Source: an uncultured Clostridia bacterium (lineage in GTDB: Bacteria > Bacillota > Clostridia > Oscillospirales > Acutalibacteraceae). From it: DNA of 8,323 nucleotides. The notes beneath the pieces were generated by a model. That model made no database searches, was not told the origin of the DNA, and worked only from the letters and a program-made list of their open reading frames with translations. The stretch is from contig CAMJHI010000087.1 in assembly GCA_946405475.1 (NCBI GenBank), forward strand, positions 1-8,323, in the 5' to 3' direction. Made by a program: the position numbers and the translations under genes. Positions 1 through 5,812 of this stretch are shown piece by piece. Numbering within the stretch: position 1 is the first letter of the stretch; each line of letters begins with the position of its first letter.

Positions 1-870
1 GAAGAGCTCGACTGCGTGAGCGTTTGCACGTGGAATTCCGCCCACATGGAATGCACCATCGCCGCGCTGGACGGCGGCGCGAACGTCATTTGCGAAAAGC
101 CCATGGCCATGAACGCTGCGGAAGCGCAGAAGATGAAAGAGGCGGCTGACCGCAACGGCAAGCTCCTGCAGGTCGGTTTCGTGCGCCGCTTCGGCCTTGA
201 CGCCGATACCTTCTTCAAGTTCAAGAACGAAGGCATGGTGGGCGACGTTTATTATGCCAAAGCGCAGTATCTGCGCCGCAGCGGCTGCCCCGGCGGCTGG
301 TTCAAGGATAAGGCGTTTTCCGGCGGCGGCCCGCTGATCGATCTGGGCGTTCACGTCATCGATCTGGCGCGTTATCTCGCCGGCAACCCCAAGCCCGTCG
401 AAGCCTTCGGCGTGACTTATGACAACCTCGGCCCCAACCGCGCGGGCGGCGGCGAAATGGCGTGGAACGCCGACGACAGCGGCGAGCATCCGTATAACGT
501 CGAGGATATGGTTTCGGCGCTGGTGAAGTTCGACAACGGCTTTACCCTGCAGGTCGAAGCTTCGTTCAACCTCAACGTGCCGCGCGACGTGGGCTTCGTG
601 ACCATGTTCGGCACCAAGGCGGGCGTGAACATTGCCGACCACGTCGAGCTTTACACCGACGCGGCGACGATGTTTGTGGATATCAAGCCCACGGGCAACA
701 CCGGCTTCGATTTCCGCGGCGCGTTCAACGCAGAGATCGCCGGGTTTGTCGACGCGGCAATGAACGGCGCAGCCTGCCGCGCCAGCGCGGAGGACGGCGT
801 GGAGCTGATGAAGATCATCGACGCCATTTACGAATCCGCCAAGGTGCGTCATTCCGTGGCGATCGACTAA
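1..870 (+). CDS. Gfo/Idh/MocA family NAD(P)-dependent oxidoreductase, 5'-truncated
   Basis: The reading frame is open from base 1, so the beginning of the gene, including the N-terminal dinucleotide-binding glycine motif, lies outside the window; 289 residues are visible against roughly 330-390 for complete family members. The family oxidises or reduces sugars, inositols and related polyols with NAD(P) in the cytoplasm. Visible hallmarks are the EKPMA motif (visible residues 32-36), where the conserved lysine-proline contacts cofactor and substrate, and the GGGPLIDLGVHVIDL segment (108-122), whose Asp114, His118 and Asp121 match the conserved D-x-G-x-H-x-x-D catalytic signature. The C-terminal alpha/beta domain looks complete and the stop is TAA. 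A GTG at 16 is open but internal to the conserved fold, so I do not use it as the start. The substrate cannot be read from sequence; myo-inositol or another sugar dehydrogenase is possible. Family assignment is firm, specific function is not. Confidence 0.9.
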   Translation, partial: EELDCVSVCTWNSAHMECTIAALDGGANVICEKPMAMNAAEAQKMKEAADRNGKLLQVGFVRRFGLDADTFFKFKNEGMVGDVYYAKAQYLRRSGCPGGWFKDKAFSGGGPLIDLGVHVIDLARYLAGNPKPVEAFGVTYDNLGPNRAGGGEMAWNADDSGEHPYNVEDMVSALVKFDNGFTLQVEASFNLNVPRDVGFVTMFGTKAGVNIADHVELYTDAATMFVDIKPTGNTGFDFRGAFNAEIAGFVDAAMNGAACRASAEDGVELMKIIDAIYESAKVRHSVAID

Positions 871-897
871 ACGTCTAAAAGAATTGAAGTCATGAAA

Positions 898-934
898 AAT
901 CCCCCATAGCTGTTCGGTTCAGCTATGGGGGATT
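898..934. terminator. Bidirectional intrinsic terminator between convergent genes
   Basis: Perfect 15-bp inverted repeat, arms 898-912 and 920-934 (AATCCCCCATAGCTG and its exact complement), with a 7-base loop. It lies 28 bases after the stop of the oxidoreductase and 12 bases after the stop of the convergent ligase gene. On the - strand the hairpin runs into a five-T tract (895-899); on the + strand the following bases are only moderately T-rich. It should therefore be the ligase terminator first and the oxidoreductase terminator second. Confidence 0.85.
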
Positions 935-945
935 CTTGTGTCTTC

Positions 946-3225
946 TTACTTGTCTTCACCGCGGATCACGCCGCGGCGGATCTTGCCGCTGATGGTCTTG
1001 GGCAGCTCTTCCACAAATTCGACCACGCGGGGGTACTTGTAGGGCGCGGTGCGCTCTTTGACGTAATTCTGAATTTCTTTCTTCAGTTCGTCTGTGCCGA
1101 CGGTGCCCTTGGTGAGCACGATGGTCGCCTTGACCACCTGACCGCGGATCGGGTCGGGCACGCCCGTGATGGCGCATTCCAGCACGTAGGGCAGTTCCAT
1201 GAGCACGCTTTCGATCTCAAACGGCCCGATGCGGTAGCCGGAGGATTTGATCAGATCGTCCGTGCGGCCGAAGTACCACAGGTAGCCGTCCTCATCGCGC
1301 CACGCCATGTCGCCGGTGTGATACAGGTCGTCGTACCACGCCTCGGTCGTCTTTTCATCGTCGAGATAGTAGCCGATGAACATACCGTAGGGGAAGCCGT
1401 TTTTGGTGCTCAGGCAGATCTCGCCGACCTCGCCCACCTTGGTTTCTTCACCATCACTGTTGATGAGTTTGATGTCGAACTGCGGCGTGGGCTTGCCCAT
1501 GGAGCCGGGTCTGATCTCGGCGCCGATGAGGTTGGCGACGGTCAGCGTGGTCTCGGTCTGACCGAAGCCCTCGTGGATCATCAGCCCGGTCGCGTTCTTG
1601 AACTGCTCATACACCTCTTCATTGAGTGCTTCACCCGCCGTGGTCGCGTGCTTGACGCTGCTGAAATCGTATTTTGACAGGTCCTCTTTGATAAAGAAGC
1701 GGTACATCGTGGGCGGCGCGCAGAAGGTGGTGATGTTGTAATCGTGGAACATCGGCAAAATCTCGGAAGCGTGGAAGCGGTCAAAGTCATAGGTGAATAC
1801 CGCCGCTTCGCACAGCCACTGGCCGTAGAGCTTGCCCCAGACGGCTTTGCCCCAGCCGGTGTCGGAGATGGTGAAGTGCAGCCCGTCGGTGTCGACGTTG
1901 TGCCAGTAGCGGGCGGTGACGATGTGCCCGATGGCGTAGGCATAGCTGTGCGCGGCGATCTTCGGGTAGCCGGTCGTGCCGGAGGTGAAATACATGATCA
2001 TCTTGTCGCGCACGTTGTGGTCTGTCGGGCGGGGGAATACGCTCGAGGCGGCGGCCGTGCCCTCGTCGAAGTTCAGCCAGCCCTCGCGCGTGCCGTTGAC
2101 GCACAGCTTGAATTCCAGCGTCGGGCTGTCCTTGTGCGCTTCGTCGATGGCGTCGCGCACCTCGCCGTCGCTCGTGGCGATCACGGCGCGCACACCGGCG
2201 GCGTTGAAGCGGTAGGAAAAGTCCTTGGCGGTGAGCTGGTTGGTGGCCGGAATGACGATCGCGCCGATCTTATGCAGGGCGTTGATGGCGACCCAGAACT
2301 GCCAGTGGCGCTTGAGCACCAGCACCACGCGGTCGCCGCGCTTGATGCCAAGCGACGTGAGGTAGTTGGCGGCCTGAGAAGAAAGCAGGGAAATATCGCG
2401 GAACGTGAAAACACGCTTTTCTTTTTTGTTGGAAAGCCAGACCATGGCGACCTTGTCGGGCTTGGTGCGCCCCAGCTCATCCACCACATCAAAGGCAAAG
2501 TTGAAGTTCTCGGGCACGTTGAAGGAAATATCGGTCAGCAGACCCTTTTCGTTTACCGTTTCGTTGACGTAGCGCTTATACAGCAGCTCGCCGTTGCCGA
2601 CGTCGGCGCTCTCGCTCATTTCCGGCAGGGTCGGCAGAGTGGAGGAAGTGCCGCTGCCCTTGACCACCACGCTGATGAACTGGCAGTTTTCGCCGTCGAT
2701 GGCGACCATGCCGTGGGGCAGGGAGGAGTTGAGCAGCATTTTGTCGCCCGGGCCGAGTATCTCGACATGATCGTCGATCTGCACCTTCAGCCGGCCGCTG
2801 ATGATGTATTCAAATTCCTGCCCGTCGTGCTGGGTGCAGGCGATGGGCGCGTTTTCAAGCTTTTCGCTGTATTTCGCGGTGACCAGGAACGGGTCGATCA
2901 GACGGTCCTTGAACAGCGGCGCCATGTGCTGATATTCAAAGCCTTCCTTGCGGCGGATGGGCATGCCCTCGCCGTTGCGCAGGAGCGTGTATTTGGAAAG
3001 CTTGGGCATTTCGCCGGTGACCAGCGCCGACAGGTCGGTCTTGAACGCGGTGGCGCACTTGTGCAAAAAGGTGAACGACATGTCGCGGTAACCGTTTTCG
3101 CTTTCAATATACTCCCGTTGGCTTACGCCGGTGATCTCTGCCATCTGCGCGGGGGTAAGACCCATGATGGTTCTCAATTCGCGGATGCGCCCTGCGATGC
3201 TTTGCAGTTCCGTAGTCGTGCTCAT
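946..3225 (-). CDS. XRE helix-turn-helix / cupin / AMP-forming acyl-CoA ligase fusion protein
   Basis: A 759-residue three-part protein. Residues about 9-70 form an XRE-type helix-turn-helix (core MAEITGVSQREYIESENG). Residues about 125-190 form a cupin with H133, E137 and H171 as likely metal or ligand residues. Residues about 215-759 form a complete ANL-superfamily ligase, closest by eye to medium-chain/benzoate-type acyl-CoA synthetases. Its motifs are the P-loop FTSGTTGYPK (413-422), GFGQTETT (553-560), YHTGDM (635-640), the GRTDDLIKSSGYRIGPFE hinge region (653-670) and PKTISGKIRR (742-751) with catalytic Lys748. Such enzymes convert a carboxylic acid, ATP and CoA to acyl-CoA, AMP and pyrophosphate in the cytoplasm. 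The ATG at 3225 follows AGGAGG with an 8-base spacer. The gene is monocistronic, with its own promoter, an isoleucine-rich attenuator leader and a terminator. Substrate is unknown; a short branched acid is suggested only by the leader. No frameshift or missing key residue is seen. Confidence 0.93.
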   Translation of the reverse strand: MSTTTELQSIAGRIRELRTIMGLTPAQMAEITGVSQREYIESENGYRDMSFTFLHKCATAFKTDLSALVTGEMPKLSKYTLLRNGEGMPIRRKEGFEYQHMAPLFKDRLIDPFLVTAKYSEKLENAPIACTQHDGQEFEYIISGRLKVQIDDHVEILGPGDKMLLNSSLPHGMVAIDGENCQFISVVVKGSGTSSTLPTLPEMSESADVGNGELLYKRYVNETVNEKGLLTDISFNVPENFNFAFDVVDELGRTKPDKVAMVWLSNKKEKRVFTFRDISLLSSQAANYLTSLGIKRGDRVVLVLKRHWQFWVAINALHKIGAIVIPATNQLTAKDFSYRFNAAGVRAVIATSDGEVRDAIDEAHKDSPTLEFKLCVNGTREGWLNFDEGTAAASSVFPRPTDHNVRDKMIMYFTSGTTGYPKIAAHSYAYAIGHIVTARYWHNVDTDGLHFTISDTGWGKAVWGKLYGQWLCEAAVFTYDFDRFHASEILPMFHDYNITTFCAPPTMYRFFIKEDLSKYDFSSVKHATTAGEALNEEVYEQFKNATGLMIHEGFGQTETTLTVANLIGAEIRPGSMGKPTPQFDIKLINSDGEETKVGEVGEICLSTKNGFPYGMFIGYYLDDEKTTEAWYDDLYHTGDMAWRDEDGYLWYFGRTDDLIKSSGYRIGPFEIESVLMELPYVLECAITGVPDPIRGQVVKATIVLTKGTVGTDELKKEIQNYVKERTAPYKYPRVVEFVEELPKTISGKIRRGVIRGEDK

Positions 3226-3254
3226 TGTTGTTTCCTCCTATCATTTTCTGCCGT

Positions 3255-3285
3255 AAAAAAAACCCTGCAGCGTGATGCTGCAAGG
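3255..3285 (-). terminator. Attenuator intrinsic terminator upstream of the ligase gene
   Basis: Stem CCTTGCAGC (3285-3277) with GCTGCAGGG (3271-3263), nine pairs including one G-U, a five-base loop ATCAC, then eight consecutive T residues (3262-3255 on the - strand). It sits 29 bases upstream of the ligase ATG and after the leader peptide stop, so it would end transcription before the structural gene. It is not an end-of-operon terminator for the upstream gene alone, because a consensus promoter and a translatable leader peptide lie between them. Confidence 0.9.
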
Positions 3286-3311
3286 CTTGAAGGCGGTTCT
3301 TTCGGAACGGT

Positions 3312-3404
3312 TCAGGCGGTTTCAGCACAACGCAAAGAAGCATTATCAATGGTAATGATAATGCTGCTAATAATGATAATAGCGATGCTGAAAACCAAAG
3401 CCAC
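3312..3404 (-). CDS. Isoleucine-rich leader peptide (30 residues)
   Basis: A short reading frame starting with GTG at 3404, preceded by AGGAGG (3418-3413) at an ideal 8-base distance, and ending in TGA at 3312-3314. The peptide begins MALVFSIA, continues with a run of four Ile, Ser-Ser, three Ile, Thr-Ile, and ends in RCAETA. Nine of the thirteen residues at positions 7-19 are isoleucine (ATC and ATT codons). This resembles the ilv-type leader peptides of enterobacteria in composition and placement. Its role would be to sense charged tRNA-Ile by ribosome stalling, with no function for the peptide itself. The chance that this is an accident of AT-rich sequence is reduced by the strong ribosome binding site, the upstream consensus promoter and the downstream competing hairpins. 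It is too short to be found by ordinary gene callers. Confidence 0.85.
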   Translation of the reverse strand: MALVFSIAIIIISSIIITIDNASLRCAETA

Positions 3405-3433
3405 GTGTCGTTCCTCCTGTTGAGATTGGGGCT

Positions 3434-3462
3434 ATCATATCACTTTTCATTTGTGCTGTCAA
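3434..3462 (-). promoter_or_regulatory. Sigma-A promoter of the attenuator and ligase gene
   Basis: Perfect -35 TTGACA (3462-3457), 17-base spacer and -10 TATGAT (3439-3434) on the - strand. The -35 lies inside the last codons (Val207-Asp208-Ser209) of the upstream membrane-protein gene, and the -10 begins directly after its TGA stop. Transcription should start near 3427, giving a leader of about 200 bases before the ligase ATG at 3225. The near-consensus strength fits a gene whose output is set downstream by attenuation and possibly by the XRE domain of its own product. Confidence 0.88.
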
Positions 3463-4081
3463 CGGTCTTGATGAAAAAAGACGGATTTTTTTTGATATAT
3501 TCGCCGCAGGAAAAATAGAAGGCGTTTTCCGCTGCCTGCGCCTGAAATTGCCTGTCCAGTTCGTCGATCACCTCGGGAACGACCGACGCACTCTCGTTTT
3601 CTTCATCGAAGCAGTCGAACATCTTTTTCACCGTTCCGGCCGTCTGATCGTCGAACATTTCGGCGGCCGCCTCGGCGGCGTCGCCGGTGAGCGGCTGCGC
3701 GCTTTGACGGAAGAACGCGGAAAGCGGGGCGTCCTTCGTGTCGGTCAGCAGGTAGTAGGCGGCGTAGATCAATTGCTGCGGGCGGGTCAGACCGTCATAA
3801 AAGGCGGTCGTGCTGCTTGCCTTCTGGCATTTGTTTTCCAGAATCAGCGCCACGCCTTTAAACAGCGCGTCGGCCGGCGCCGCGGCGATGACTTCTTCAG
3901 TCAGCTCGGCGTAGGTGTCGCGCAGCTCTTTTTCACGTTTGGCTTTGGCCAGCAGCGCCTGATTGCGCCCATGGGTGCGTTTGGAGGCCTCCGCCGCTTT
4001 TTTTACGACGAACACCGTGAGCACGATCAGCCCGAGCAGCACCAGATACAAATACCAGTATTCTCTCATGTTTTCAAGCAT
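3440..4081 (-). CDS. Single-pass membrane protein of unknown function
   Basis: A 213-residue protein I do not recognise. Residues about 9-27 form one strongly hydrophobic membrane segment (YWYLYLVLLGLIVLTVFVV) with few charges before it. A basic, helix-prone stretch follows (28-56, rich in Lys, Arg and Ala), then a mixed acidic cytoplasmic-looking domain with several aromatic residues. There is no cleavage-site-like sequence, so it is probably anchored by its N-terminus with the bulk in the cytoplasm. The ATG at 4081 lies 9 bases after GGAGG and overlaps the end of rsmI by 8 bases, which suggests translational coupling. It is the last gene of the trmN6-rsmI operon; the ligase promoter is embedded in its 3' end. 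No catalytic motif is visible, so no function is proposed. Confidence 0.85.
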   Translation of the reverse strand: MLENMREYWYLYLVLLGLIVLTVFVVKKAAEASKRTHGRNQALLAKAKREKELRDTYAELTEEVIAAAPADALFKGVALILENKCQKASSTTAFYDGLTRPQQLIYAAYYLLTDTKDAPLSAFFRQSAQPLTGDAAEAAAEMFDDQTAGTVKKMFDCFDEENESASVVPEVIDELDRQFQAQAAENAFYFSCGEYIKKNPSFFIKTVDSTNEK

Positions 4082-4904
4082 GGGTCTCTTCCTCCAGCAG
4101 TTGTTTATAAATGTCGCCCTTTTTGAAGCGGCTTCCCTTGGCGGCGAGCTTGGCGGCTTCGCTGATGCTCACGCCCTTTTCCATCAGCCGTTTCGCCTGT
4201 GCCACTGCGTCCGCAAGGGTGAGCGCTTCTTCCTGTTCCTCGGGCGCGCCCGCCACGATCAGCACGATCTCGCCCTTGAGCGGGTTTTCGGCATAGTCCG
4301 CGCTCGCTTCGGACAGCGTGGTGTGAATGACCTCTTCGTGGATTTTGGTGATCTCGCGCACGATGGCGATGCTGCGGTCGCCGAATGCCTCAAGCATATC
4401 CTTGAGTGTGTTGGCCAGCTTGTGCGGCGCTTCATAAAAGCACATGGTGCGCGGTTCGTTTTTCAGCTGCGCCAGATGTTCCCGGCGGTCGACCTTATTC
4501 ACGCTCAAAAAGCCTTCAAAGCAAAACCGTTTGGCGGGCATGCCCGACAGCGCCAGCGCGCTGACAAAGGCACAGGGACCCGGCACGACCGTGACCGGCA
4601 GCCCTTTTTCATGGCACAGCCGCACGAGGTCTTCCCCGGGGTCGGATACGGCGGGCATCCCTGCGTCGGTGACGAGGCAGGCGTTTTCGCCGGCGGCGAG
4701 CCGCGCGCAGATCTGTTCCCCTCGTTCGAGCTTGTTGTGCTCATAATAACTCACCAGCGGCTTTTTGATGCCGAAATGGTTGAGAATCTTCATGGTCACG
4801 CGCGTATCCTCCGCCGCAATAAAGTCGCAGCTGTTCAGCGCTTCAACGGCGCGGGGCGACAGATCGCCCAGATTCCCGATCGGCGTACCGACGATATAAA
4901 GCAT
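4074..4904 (-). CDS. rsmI: 16S rRNA (cytidine1402-2'-O)-methyltransferase RsmI
   Basis: A 276-residue member of the tetrapyrrole-methylase-fold family that 2'-O-methylates C1402 in the decoding centre of 16S rRNA using S-adenosylmethionine. Hallmarks are the N-terminal GTPIGNLGDLS (6-16), AEDTR (31-35), VTDAGMPAVSDPG (78-90), VVPGPCAFVSALALSG (106-121) and the FEGFL segment (129-133). A C-terminal helical domain (about 235-270, with KGSRFKKGDIYKQL) matches the RsmI tail. Length is normal for the family. I chose the ATG at 4904 because AAGGA lies 8 bases upstream and the family normally begins MLYIVGTPIGNLG. An in-frame ATG at 4925 would add seven residues and overlap the preceding gene, but it has no evident ribosome binding site. 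The gene starts four bases after the stop of the tRNA methyltransferase gene and overlaps the following membrane-protein gene by 8 bases. Confidence 0.96.
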   Translation of the reverse strand: MLYIVGTPIGNLGDLSPRAVEALNSCDFIAAEDTRVTMKILNHFGIKKPLVSYYEHNKLERGEQICARLAAGENACLVTDAGMPAVSDPGEDLVRLCHEKGLPVTVVPGPCAFVSALALSGMPAKRFCFEGFLSVNKVDRREHLAQLKNEPRTMCFYEAPHKLANTLKDMLEAFGDRSIAIVREITKIHEEVIHTTLSEASADYAENPLKGEIVLIVAGAPEEQEEALTLADAVAQAKRLMEKGVSISEAAKLAAKGSRFKKGDIYKQLLEEETHA

Positions 4905-4908
4905 GTTA

Positions 4909-5625
4909 TCATTCCTTTTCGGCATATTCGCCGAGGATTCGTTTCATTTCTTCTTCGTTTTTCATGTTCAGCGGCTTTTCGACGATCAGCCCGCTGGCCG
5001 CGTCCGAGCGTGCCTCCAGCAAAAACAGCCACGGCGCGGCGTCAGAGTCGCCGGTGACGAACCGCAGTCGTTTCGGCTCCAGCCGGTTATCGCGCAGCGC
5101 CGCGATCACGTCCGTCAGCCGTTCGGGGCGGTGGCACAGGCACAGCCTTCCGCCGCTGCGCAGCAGACGGGCGGCGCACTGCGCAAAATCCTCCACCGTG
5201 CAGCAAATCTCACTGCGGATCATCTGCTGTTCGGCGGTGCGGCAGGCGTAGCCGCTGCCCACTTTGAAATAGGGCGGGTTGATCGTGACCAGATCGCATT
5301 CACCGCAGGGCAGGTGAGATTGCAATTCGCGCAGATCGGCGTTCACGACCCGGATCGCGTTTTCTTTGTTCGATTGTTTGAGGCCCGCTTTGATCAAATC
5401 GCAGGCCTCGGTCTGGATTTCCACCGCCGTCAGATCCTGTTCGGGATTGCCGCGCAGAAAAATCAGCGGTACGATCCCGCATCCGCTGCACAAATCGCAG
5501 ACCCGTTCCTTGTGTTTCGGGGCGGCAAAATCCGCCAGCAGCAGCGCGTCGGTGCCGAAGGTGTGCGTTTCGTTCGTGGCGGCGAAAACGCCGCGGCCGA
5601 GGGCTTCAAAGTGAATGGATTCCAT
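4909..5625 (-). CDS. trmN6: tRNA1(Val) (adenine-N6)-methyltransferase family protein (TrmN6/YabB-like)
   Basis: A 238-residue class I SAM-dependent methyltransferase. The SAM-binding motif I is CDLCSGCGIVPL (43-54), an acidic residue follows in AVEIQ (67-71), and the catalytic NPPY (116-119) is typical of enzymes that methylate the exocyclic amine of adenine. The N-terminal region (FGTDALLLADFA, 23-34) is characteristic of the TrmN6/YfiC/YabB group, which modifies A37 of tRNA-Val in E. coli. Adjacency to rsmI supports YabB-type identity: in Bacillus subtilis yabB, yazA and rsmI are neighbours, though here the GIY-YIG gene yazA is absent. The ATG at 5625 has GGAAG five bases upstream, and a promoter lies at 5657-5685. 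It is the first gene of a three-gene operon. The exact tRNA target in this organism is inferred from family only. Confidence 0.9.
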   Translation of the reverse strand: MESIHFEALGRGVFAATNETHTFGTDALLLADFAAPKHKERVCDLCSGCGIVPLIFLRGNPEQDLTAVEIQTEACDLIKAGLKQSNKENAIRVVNADLRELQSHLPCGECDLVTINPPYFKVGSGYACRTAEQQMIRSEICCTVEDFAQCAARLLRSGGRLCLCHRPERLTDVIAALRDNRLEPKRLRFVTGDSDAAPWLFLLEARSDAASGLIVEKPLNMKNEEEMKRILGEYAEKE

Positions 5626-5656
5626 AGCAACTTCCAGAAATGATTATTATAGAATT

Positions 5657-5685
5657 ATCATACCATATTTTGTCTTTCTTCGCAA
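5657..5685 (-). promoter_or_regulatory. Sigma-A promoter of the trmN6-rsmI operon
   Basis: On the - strand, -35 TTGCGA (5685-5680), 17-base spacer and -10 TATGAT (5662-5657), placed 31 bases before the ATG at 5625. A second TATAAT (5651-5646) lies just downstream but lacks a good -35, so it is less likely to be used. The divergent putP promoter is about 60 bases away, and no shared operator is obvious between them. Confidence 0.72.
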
Positions 5686-5745
5686 GTGCCGTCGCGCGGC
5701 TGCTGCATGGAAACGGATAATCTTACAAGTTTTTCCGGGAAAATC

Positions 5746-5774
5746 TTGACATTCATGCAGTGATATAGTAAAAT
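5746..5774 (+). promoter_or_regulatory. Sigma-A promoter of putP
   Basis: -35 TTGACA (5746-5751), 17-base spacer, -10 TAAAAT (5769-5774). The -10 ends 38 bases before the putP ATG. The leader in between is short and contains the ribosome binding site AGGAG (5799-5803) but no hairpin that I could see. Confidence 0.82.
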
Positions 5775-5812
5775 CAAGTATGTTTTATCCATAAGAATAG
5801 GAGAGAGATCAA

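Larger units (their letters stand above)
3255..3427 (-). promoter_or_regulatory. Isoleucine-type transcription attenuator (leader RNA) of the ligase gene
   Basis: The leader between promoter and ligase gene holds the classic four segments. Segment 1, CAGCATCGC (3390-3382), lies just before the Ile codons. Segment 2, GCGTTGTGCTG (3333-3323), lies at the end of the leader peptide. Segment 3, CAGCATCACGC (3280-3270), contains part of the terminator 5' arm. Segment 4, GCTGCAGGG (3271-3263), is the terminator 3' arm. Segment 2 can pair with 1 (six pairs then three, with a two-base bulge) or with 3 (10 of 11 positions, one of them G-U); segment 3 pairs with 4 in the terminator. A further 9-bp hairpin (3364-3356 with 3348-3340) lies within the Ile codon run and could pause polymerase or the ribosome. 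A ribosome stalled on Ile codons would cover segment 1 and free 2 to pair with 3, giving read-through. Pairings were found by eye, without energy calculation. The 5' end at 3427 is estimated from the -10 box. Confidence 0.82.

Noticed and set aside
925..1677. + strand open frame of 250 codons after the oxidoreductase
   Set aside because: It begins inside the terminator hairpin and is antisense to the C-terminal ligase domain. It has no recognisable motif.
3104..3349. 81-codon - strand frame spanning leader and ligase start
   Set aside because: It begins within the leader hairpin without a ribosome binding site, crosses the attenuator terminator and overlaps the ligase start out of frame. The GTG frame at 3404 is the supported leader peptide.
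1744..3423. Long + strand open frame (559 codons) opposite the ligase gene
   Set aside because: It is antisense to a protein with unmistakable HTH, cupin and ANL motifs. The composition (runs of Val, Gly, Asp, His, Ala) is typical of the mirror frame of a GC-rich gene, and there is no family motif or ribosome binding site.
3226..3430. T-box riboswitch responding to tRNA-Ile
   Set aside because: A GAACCGC string occurs twice nearly, but the AGGGTGG part of the T-box consensus is missing, the leader is too short for stem I with a specifier loop, and a translatable Ile-rich peptide explains the region better.
4905..4925. Upstream ATG for rsmI
   Set aside because: It lacks a ribosome binding site and adds seven residues before the conserved family N-terminus; the ATG at 4904 has AAGGA at a good distance.
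3963..5057. + strand open frame of 364 codons opposite rsmI
   Set aside because: It is antisense to rsmI and its neighbours, which have clear motifs and a continuous operon layout with ribosome binding sites.
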